Shown: positions 19,149-25,935 of the stretch, piece by piece
How positions within the stretch are numbered: position 1 is the stretch's first letter
Layout: each line of letters opens with the position of its first letter
NCBI GenBank assembly: GCA_002633005.1
Contig: NMRA01000334.1
Coordinates: 276,516 to 302,450, forward strand
From: Phoronis australis
Lineage: Eukaryota; Phoronida; Phoronidae
DNA length: 25,935 nt
Direction of reading: 5' to 3'
The notes under the pieces: generated by a model
Seen by the model: only the letters and a program-made list of their open reading frames with translations
Database searches by the model: none
Told to the model about the DNA's origin: nothing
Translations under genes and position numbers: made by a program

Positions 19149-20364
19149 GTCAAGGTTTTGCAGCACTAACTGGAGCATAGAACAGATATTACGTATTTGC
19201 TTGAGTAGACTTGAGTACGTGGGGCCGAAGTTAATAAAGTGATTAACTCGAACCAGTCTTCAGTCTATCGTCGCACCGAAAGCTACTAGACAACGGCCAG
19301 CGATAACCTGTGTCCGTCCATCCAAGGAATAAACCGCGTGTTCATTATAAAATTTGCAAACAGATGCGTGCCGACTAAGTACGTTTTATGAATAAAACGG
19401 ATTAAAAGACGAATATAGACGCGCACCCATATTAAAACCGCAATTTCTTGTTTTCTCTTATCATTCTTTTATTGATTTTGTGGACAACTCCATACCAAAT
19501 TGTCTGTCAGGATAAATTAACACGTCACTGATTTTGTGTGGCATTTCTGTTCGGTCATGTTATTGACACCTCTCACTTACTATAATATTGAATTTAATTT
19601 CTAGGCACTTGCTCTGTTCTCTGTCAGTCAGGTGCAGAATCTACAACTACATGTGATTTTTGTTGTAGGTTTCAGAATGATTCCCCATATCATTAATTAG
19701 TTATTACTGTTTTAGCTTGCCCGTGAAAAAGTCCCGTTGAGCACTGTCTGTCACCATAATTTAGTTCATAATGGGTTTCAAGTTGAAATAATCCCTGTGA
19801 AAACTGGTGTTTCAATCTGTGAGAAAGTTAACTTCAATTCAGAAGACACCACCGAACACATGAGCTAATCAGTCATTACTGGGTGGCCTATATTGGTAAG
19901 CACTTACAGCCTTATATCAATTCTAAAACGTGTTACAGCAAAGTTATCCATAGTGAGAGATCTTCAATACATCTTTTTTGCTTTCTTCAGCGAATTTGAG
20001 TGTTCAAACTTTTATTTTCCCCTTTCTTTTGTCCATTACTATTTGGTCATATTTCCTCTGTACATATCTTTAGGTCAATCATTATCTATGTGTTTTGTAT
20101 TCACTTGCAACAGAACTAACTGGTTTCCCAAGATTGAATTCATATGTTGTGCTTTTCAACTAAGTTGCTATTTATGTACCTGTAGGCGAGCCTATGATAT
20201 AATTTTGTTTTTTAAAAATGACTCCCCTAATTGTCCAGACTACCTTATTCATTTAACAACCCTTGAATTTTCATTAAGCATTGATGTATTAATTGTTAAA
20301 TACGGCTATCCATTGAGTGCCTCGAGTAGTGTGAGTTTCTCTGGTCTTACAATGTTTTTCCCGC
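19149..20364. other. anonymous sequence, possibly the 5' part of the CR1-type element
   Basis: A T-rich, cysteine-containing open frame (19893-20402) precedes the 2A/endonuclease frame but has no motif of a retroelement ORF1 such as a zinc knuckle, PHD or esterase. The true 5' end of the element could not be located, because these elements are usually 5'-truncated and have no terminal repeats. The rest shows nothing that I recognise. Confidence 0.35.
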
Positions 20365-20466
20365 ATGGTCACGGTTCAATTCTTCTCACGGGCATCGAAT
20401 GAGATATCACACTATGCGGGTTCAGCTTTTACTGATGTGCCTTACTATTGTTTACATAACACCTGT

Positions 20467-20535
20467 ATGGATTACGGAATCGTCATTGGCATGTGCCTCC
20501 TTTTAGCTGGCGATGTTGAAGAAAATCCTGGGCCT
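20467..20535 (+). other. leader and 2A-like recoding motif
   Basis: From the in-frame ATG at 20467 the protein begins MDYGIVIGMCLLLA, a hydrophobic signal-like segment, and runs straight into GDVEENPGP (20509-20535). This fits the 2A consensus D(V/I)ExNPGP, where the ribosome skips the bond between the final Gly and Pro and so releases the leader from the downstream protein. In sea urchin elements and NLR proteins, such 2A motifs double as part of a signal sequence. The open frame extends upstream to 20365, but the 20467 start gives the shorter, signal-like leader and is preferred. Confidence 0.85.
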
Positions 20536-21282
20536 GAAGACAATACTACCTTTAAAATCTTATTTACAAATATTAACAGCATTAAATCCAACAATTTCTC
20601 CAGATTCCAACTTCTAAAAAACTTTGTTCTGTCTTACGATTATATGATTGTCGCTCTTTGTGAAACTTGGAATGTTACCAAAGACGACCTTGATAATGAA
20701 CTAATCATTCCTGGTTACAGTGTAGCCTATCACAGTAACAGTGGCCGTGGCATCATCTTATTCACTAAAAACACACTCTCATTTAAATTATGTCCTAGCT
20801 TAACTTGTCCTCAGTTATGCAACTGCTGGATCGAAATTTATTTCGATCACAGAAAAGTTTACTATGGGTTGTTTTATCGCTCAACTTCTCAATCTCCAAC
20901 TGAAAGAAAACTCTACTTCAAAGCCCTAGCCGATCAGTTTACGGAACTTAACTGCAATAGCGTTAGTATAATCATAAATGGTGATTTCAATGCCCGAAAC
21001 TCTACATGGTACAATGATGATCATGACAATACAGCCGGACTACAATTGTTTGATATCTTATTGTCTAATGACTGCATACAGCTAATTAATGAGCCAACCC
21101 GTATCACCGACGTTCATTCATGTATTGATCTCTGTATAACAAACAATGTGTGTATCATTGACTCATGTTCTGTACTACCTCCTGATGGCAATTCTGATCA
21201 CCATACAATCGAAAGCACTCTAACACCTAAAAAAACGGTTAAAGAACAACACACGTACCACTCGAACCAATTGAAAATATGA
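20536..21282 (+). pseudogene. CR1-type apurinic endonuclease domain
   Basis: Follows the 2A motif in the same frame. It shows the expected APE blocks in order: KILFTNINSIKSN (the Asn motif), IVALCETWNV (catalytic Glu), GRGIILFTKN, YYGLFYRSTSQSP, IIINGDFNARNSTW (Asp/Asn) and DGNSDHHTIES (Asp-His). All catalytic residues I can place are intact. The enzyme nicks target DNA to prime reverse transcription. The frame ends at 21282 by a single-base shift near 21278; the protein continues in the frame entering at 21302. This domain alone looks functional. Confidence 0.9.
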
Positions 21283-21301
21283 CCAAGTAGACACCGATAA
21301 A

Positions 21302-21934
21302 TTGCGTCAGGATATCACCAACACTGACTGGGATTCCATATTGAACACTGGCGACATTGATGACACTGTTTCACTCTTCACTAGTACTCTCTATGAAATT
21401 TTAAAAAACAACTTCCCATCAACTGAAAAGATAATTAAACACAACAGCCAACCGTGGTTCACCAATAATGTTAAACGGGAAATCCGCACAAGGAACAGAC
21501 TTTACAGCTCTGTCAGAAGATCTAACAACACTATAATCTACAGCAGATACAAGGAACAGTCACGTCTGGTTGAAACTTTTGTAAATCAAGCCAAAGCTGA
21601 TCACCGCCACAAGCTTTTTCAACAAATTAACAGCGCAAGCAAGAACTCCAAAGAATACTGGAACATCATCAATAAAATACGCGGCAGTCAACAACAATCC
21701 TCTTATCCTGTCATCAACCATAATGGTAACCTAGCCTCAAGTAGTAGTGACAAGTATGATTTGTTTCTAAATGTTTCACGAACAAAAGCCACATTACACC
21801 AACTGAAGTTAGTAACTTTCCCTTTCTTCGTGAACGTTGTCTCAATCAACTGTCTGACATCCCGGCTAATCAAACTGATGTCCGGAAGTATCTCAATGAA
21901 ATTGACCTCAATAAGAATGATGGCACAGCTTTAA
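21302..21934 (+). pseudogene. linker between endonuclease and reverse transcriptase
   Basis: The first ~155 codons are meaningful: TNTDWDSILNTGD, QPWFTNNVKREIRTRNRLY (a block conserved in CR1/Jockey-like elements) and KEYWNIINKIRG. At about 21770 the true protein moves to the frame that later contains 21946, and the rest of this open frame to 21934 is out of phase. The segment joins endonuclease and polymerase in the polyprotein. Confidence 0.8.
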
Positions 21935-22643
21935 TAACCAGCAAGATGATCAAAATGATTGCCAAAGAAATTACCTTGCCCCTGACCAATCTGTTTAACA
22001 AACTTCTTCAGCTAGGTATATATCCGTCTTCTTGGAAACATGGAATTATGGTCCCTATACACAAAAAAGGCTCCAAAACTGAAATTTCAAATTATCGCCC
22101 AATAACATTACTTAACACCCTGTCCAAAATCTTCGAGAAGATCATTGCTCAAAGTATTCTTAAATTTCTCAAACAAAACAACTTGATCTATCATCGTCAA
22201 TTTGTTTTTTTTTGCGTGGGAACAGTACCGTGGCACAACTTATTGAAATAGTACATGAGATTCATTTACATTTTGAGAAGGGCGAGAGTGTCAGGTCTAT
22301 TTTTCTAGATATAGCTTCTGCTTTCGACTGTGTTCCTCACGACCTTCTACTTCACAAACTTCGATCCTATAGCATTACTAGTAATCTTTTTAACATGATC
22401 ACCTCATATCTCTCCGAAAGAACATACAGTGTTCGTGTCGACGGCGTACTTTATCCCCTCCTGGATCTGTAAACGCGGGTGTACCTCAGGGTAGCGTATT
22501 GGGCACTCTTCTCTTCTTGGTTTATATTAATGACCTTCCTGATAACCTGTCATGTAGCACATACCTTCATGCAGATGACACGGCGATTTTTACCCCTTCG
22601 CATGGAGCAGCCCTGAATGTTCTTTGCAGCTTCAACACGACTT
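21775..22643 (+). pseudogene. CR1-type reverse transcriptase core, three frames
   Basis: The first piece (to about 22205) has PSSWKHGIMVPIHKKGSK and NYRPITLLNTLSKIFEK, the N-terminal RT blocks. A run of nine T at 22205-22213 marks a frame change. The next piece (about 22212-22455) has RGNSTVAQLI and SIFLDIASAFDCVPHDLL, with the first catalytic Asp. Another change at about 22455 leads into [20 protein letters not shown] and LHADDTAIF (catalytic Asp pair at 22574-22579, with H replacing the usual F or Y before ADD). That frame meets a stop at 22643. All core motifs are present, and only the phase is broken. The enzyme copies its own RNA at the nicked target. Confidence 0.9.
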
Positions 22644-23286
22644 AAATAAACTCAGCTATTGGTTACAAGAATGGAGAATGAATTTTAAACCAGAAAAAAA
22701 GTCTTGACCTCACCTTCTCCAAATCTATTAATGCTCTCTTCCTTGTTGACCCGTCTTATGACCTTAAACTTAATGATGAAACCATTCCTAGAAAACAGTC
22801 GCACAGACATCTGGGTATACTGTTAGATGAAAAACTCTCATTCACCCCTCCCGTTCGGGACTCGTACAAAAAACTCAGGAACTCATTAACCCACTTAAGC
22901 TTGTCTCTCATCATCTGAATTCTACACATTTAGAAGTTTTGTTCAAATCCTTTATACTTCAACACATTGATAATTGTGATATTATATATCAGTCCGCTAA
23001 TACGGGTACACTCCAACATTTGGAGAAGTTACAATATCAAGCTGCCTTACTCATAACCGGAGGTTACAGGGGATCCAATAGTGTTAAGGTTTTGAATAGT
23101 CTCAAGTGGTCCAAACTGTCTACTCGACGCAATCTTCACATGACCACATTTACTTTCAAGGTAATAAACAATGTCAACAACGTTTCTGTCAAAAAAATAT
23201 TTGATCTATACACTAGACAAGGCCATCGTTGTGATTTGCAATTCCTCCGTCGTTCAGTCAGGCATTCAGAAGGTCTACAGTCATGA
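22630..23286 (+). pseudogene. reverse transcriptase C-terminal region
   Basis: Continues the polymerase in shifting frames: [19 protein letters not shown] (22645-22695), then after the A7 run at 22694-22700 the thumb motif HRHLGILLDEKLSF (about 22805-22845). After another shift near 22915 come FKSFILQHIDNCDIIYQ and HLEKLQYQAALLITGG with LNSLKWSKLSTRRNLH (22939-23286). This order is usual for CR1-like elements. It ends near 23283, where the next frame takes over. Confidence 0.8.
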
Positions 23287-23771
23287 TGTGCATCAACAAC
23301 TGGAATTCTCTTCCAGTCTCTGTTAAGGAAAGCAACTCTTTTACGAGTATAAAAAGTAATTTTAGAACTGTTTTTCATAATTTTGATAACTCAACACCCT
23401 TGACTCAATTCTCCCTTACCCGCGATAACGAAATAGCATTGTACAGATCAAGATGTGGCCTTTTCGTCAACTCTGACAAGTTCAGGCACAACTTGAGTAG
23501 TGTCTCTCCAAACTGTAAATGTGGTGACCATCAATTTTATCCTCATATTTTCTTCAAATGTCACCTCATCGAATACCTGAGAGACTCACTCTTTCGTGCA
23601 CTCAATGAAAACCAATCAATTGTTAACGCTCTCAATTCTTGTAATAATTTCCCTACTAGAGTTACATTATTATTGAATGGTAGTCCTAACCTTGACCTCG
23701 TTCTCAACGAATTCCTCCTAAGCAACGTTAGTAAATTTTTATGTACCGTTTATCAATATTGTTGCATCTAA
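23283..23771 (+). pseudogene. C-terminal end with Cys/His motif
   Basis: A 162-codon frame begins near NNWNSLPVSVKESNSF, the end of the conserved RT tail. It closes with a C-x-C, then H and C cluster (NCKCGDHQF and HIFFKC), reminiscent of the nucleic-acid-binding end of other non-LTR proteins. The stop is the TAA at 23769-23771. The ATG at 23283 is internal; the polyprotein probably entered by a frame change near it. Confidence 0.7.
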
Positions 23772-24000
23772 TTTCCATACATGAATCTGTACATATTTTT
23801 GTTTTTATACATTTGTAATAGCATATCTAAGTATTGGAGTACTTATATTAGATACTACTTACCTTTATGTATATTAGTTTCATCTATTAATTGTTTACAA
23901 CCCAGATACATGTATAATGCTTCGCGGTTTCTGGGTTTGTTATTATTTCTTTGTATGTTCTGTGTATTCTTCAATAAATATTTATATCACTTTAAAAAAA

Positions 24001-24482
24001 TCTTTTATTCATATCATGACTGCAGTGCAATGAACATAAGTTTTTCATAAGCTCATTCGTTCACACATTCCGATGAGAAAACCAACCAGTTTCCTATCTT
24101 AAGAGTGCAGTGCACTTCAGACCAGACAAAAAGCCATAAGTGGGTGATATACCCTATGTCACGGAATTGGATAGTACTATGCGTTGAAGTTTACTTGCTT
24201 ATGTTATGTTACTAAAATGTAGTTTAATACAATTCCTACCCTGATAAATAGTTTAAAAGTTGGGCACATCAGTTTTCGCTCAAAATCAGTGTCAAATTTT
24301 AACATGAAATCTCATTTTTGTGGTATTGTAAAAATTATAGAAGCTTCTGGACAGTGAAATAGTTTGTGTTATGGATTAACTCATCAATGGTCTCAGTAAT
24401 AATAATAAATAGAAATTGGAAACATTGCTTGAAATTTCTGAGGATAATTAACGGGGACAAAAAAGCTAAAACACAGGAAACT
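24001..24482. other. anonymous sequence
   Basis: AT-rich, just after the non-LTR element. No reading frame, repeat or RNA gene recognised. Confidence 0.35.
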
Positions 24483-24920
24483 GATAACAATTCTTTACCC
24501 AGCATTGTGAACAGCAATTTCTGGGAATAGCATTTCAAGCTTTTTTTCATGACGATCCTTGGAAAGAACGCAAACTGAAACGCGACTATTGTAATACCAG
24601 TTGAATTGAATGCAATCAACCTTGTATAGTACAAAAGAACGTCTGTGTACATGTGTATTTATCGGATAACGATTCTTTACCCTGCATTGAGAACAACTCT
24701 GAGGCACAGTTTTCAAGCATTTTTTCATGACGATTCTTGGAAAGAGTGTAATCTGAAACGCGACTGTTGTGATGTCGCTTGAATTAAATGTAACCAACCT
24801 TGCATGTATTTATCTGATAACGATTCTTTACTCTGCATTGAGAACAACAATGTCGAGGCATAGTTTCCTATACATTTTTTTCATGACAATTCCTGGAATG
24901 AACGCAAACTGACACGGTTC
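24483..24920 (+). repeat. three-copy tandem repeat
   Basis: Units begin at 24483, 24665 and 24816 with GATAACGATTCTTTAC or a near match. Each contains TTTTTTCATGACGAT and a following GGAAAG-type string, and AACGCGACT appears in the first two. The steps are 182 and 151 bases; the longer first unit holds about 30 extra bases near 24628-24655. The third unit ends in CGCAAACTGACACGG near 24917. It is noncoding. Confidence 0.85.
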
Positions 24921-25176
24921 GGCACTCAGTAACAGTAGCATAGAATGTGCATTTGAAAACTGCACTCGTCAGATATTGTCACTCAACAGGAAATGTTTGT
25001 ATGCTGACTTTTATTCGCCGTTATTATGGAAATAAGTAAGTACGTGATCTAGTTTTTGAAATCAGGCACATTTTCGTGTCTCTCATTAATGTCGGGAAGG
25101 GAAAGAATTTTAGATCACGCATCGACGGGTATTTGTCAAGCTTATAAAACGTTTTCACGCCGGTGTTGCAGCCCAA
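24921..25176. other. anonymous sequence
   Basis: Spacer between the tandem repeat and the paired hairpins. No supported feature. Confidence 0.35.
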
Positions 25177-25202
25177 AACACAACATTTTGAAATGTTGTG
25201 TT
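25177..25202. repeat. perfect hairpin 1
   Basis: Twelve-base arms AACACAACATTT and AAATGTTGTGTT are separated by a TG loop. Every arm base pairs. It ends at the base before hairpin 2. Confidence 0.85.
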
Positions 25203-25232
25203 GCTAACGAAGTATTTTAATACTTCGTTAGC
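25203..25232. repeat. perfect hairpin 2
   Basis: Fourteen-base arms GCTAACGAAGTATT and AATACTTCGTTAGC are separated by a TT loop, with no mismatch. It abuts hairpin 1 without a gap. There is no U-run or gene end nearby, so a bacterial-type terminator does not fit. Confidence 0.88.
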
Positions 25233-25935
25233 ATAGGAAGAACGAATAGAGTAATGCAACAGAGAAAATCTTGTTAAGAATCAGACAACAACTAATAACA
25301 TGTGAAACTCCAGTGGCTCGAAAACGAGGCAGAAAATGTGCCTGACGAATGTTTATACAGCGAAATTCGAGTGTCACTGTGTATTCCGGGACGACCCTAT
25401 TGCCATGAATCTCAAGTATATAGTACTAACTGTATGTTTTTAAAAGTTATGTATGCTTCGACCGTACAGTTAATAGCAGAAAGTGATCGAGAAACAATCC
25501 TAATAAACTTCAGCACGGCATTATACTCAAGTAAATAACCCAGGCATAAATCCTGAAGGTTACTGGAGTGATAAGCCTACACTGACTTATTCAGTTCTGA
25601 CAGTGGCGTTATTTTGAACTCTGGAGACGATTTGTGTGATATAAAATATTGCCCTTCGTTATCCGTAGGATTCACAAAGGATTGTACGTGTTACTCAAAC
25701 ATTAAAGTAAGGCCTTAAGTTATTTTTAGAAATGCCATTGCTTGCGAGAACGCTTGTTAGCTGTCTCGCCAGTTTTCGGATGTAGCACAGCATAAAAAAC
25801 TCTAAAAAAATTACCCAGCTACTTTGAAATTTGAACACACATCTTAGCCGAGTACAGAGATTTCATCGCGTGCTTCTCTCCGAGCCAGTTCTAAATGTCG
25901 TCTTGTATACCCAGTCATAGGCGGGGGGGGGGGGG
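25233..25935. other. anonymous end of window with terminal G-run
   Basis: An open frame at 25302-25538 has no recognised motif and begins at a non-ATG codon. The window ends in GGCGGGGGGGGGGGGG, a G-run that resembles the G-rich starts of the small repeats seen elsewhere, but it is cut by the window edge. Confidence 0.4.

Larger units (their letters stand above)
20365..24000 (+). mobile_element. CR1-type non-LTR retrotransposon with N-terminal 2A
   Basis: In order: a short hydrophobic leader, a 2A motif, an apurinic endonuclease, a reverse transcriptase and a C-terminal Cys/His motif, then an untranslated tail with AATAAA at 23973-23978 and an A-run at 23994-24000. There are no LTRs. Endonuclease-RT order with 2A at the N-terminus matches CR1-clade elements described in sea urchin and other marine invertebrates. 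The coding sequence is interrupted by frameshifts near 21278, 21770, 22205-22213, 22455, about 22630-22640, 22694-22700 and about 22915. The boundaries given are approximate, the 5' one especially. Confidence 0.85.

Noticed and set aside
19893-20402. 169-codon frame before the 2A protein as the retroelement ORF1
   Set aside because: It is T-rich with no zinc knuckle, PHD, esterase or coiled coil, starts at a non-ATG codon and overlaps the next frame; it could equally be chance.
25203-25232. Hairpin as a rho-independent terminator or CRISPR repeat
   Set aside because: There is no U-run, no adjacent gene end, no repeated spacing and the genome is eukaryotic.

Overview
The window looks like nuclear DNA of an invertebrate animal, probably marine: AT-leaning, gene-poor, with spliced-gene signals and dense transposon remains. 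The kinds of element point the same way. There is a CR1-type non-LTR retrotransposon whose protein opens with a 2A translational-recoding motif (an arrangement known from sea urchins, amphioxus, molluscs and similar animals), a Ty3/Gypsy element with an ADDL reverse-transcriptase box, and a TTAA-flanked THAP-type foldback element. No bacterial operons, CRISPR arrays, rRNA or tRNA genes were seen. The species cannot be fixed from sequence alone. Layout: 1-1900 is mostly anonymous, with one weak candidate exon (202-395) and a GC-rich repeat tail near 1627-1680. Positions 1921-7009 hold a complete-length LTR retrotransposon with two 143-bp LTRs (6 differences), a tRNA-Leu-type primer-binding site, gag, protease, reverse transcriptase, RNase H, integrase and a polypurine tract, flanked by a 4-bp duplication GAGG. 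Its reading frames are broken many times.

Positions 7679-8808 are bounded by two arrays of degenerate 16-bp repeats in opposite orientation, probably the ends of a DNA transposon without a recognisable transposase. Positions 9195-9940 are a diverged ~140-bp tandem repeat with a ~280-bp dimeric rhythm.

The best host gene begins near 11560: two TATA-like boxes, a signal-peptide first exon (11586-11637) and a complete eight-cysteine WSC domain exon (12414-12686), both spliced in phase 1. Its later exons were not found. Just after the WSC exon, probably in its intron, lies a 903-bp TTAA-flanked foldback element (12752-13654). Each of its arms carries the start of a THAP-like reading frame, which suggests the Kolobok group.

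Positions 14224-14856 are a decayed endonuclease fragment of a second non-LTR lineage. Positions 14860-19900 are largely anonymous, with short repeats and small foldback pieces (17222-17454, 17577-17628, 18998-19148). Positions about 20365-24000 carry the CR1-type element: 2A, apurinic endonuclease, reverse transcriptase and a C-terminal cysteine/histidine motif, broken mainly by frameshifts. The end of the window has a three-copy tandem repeat (24483-24920) and two directly abutting perfect hairpins (25177-25232).
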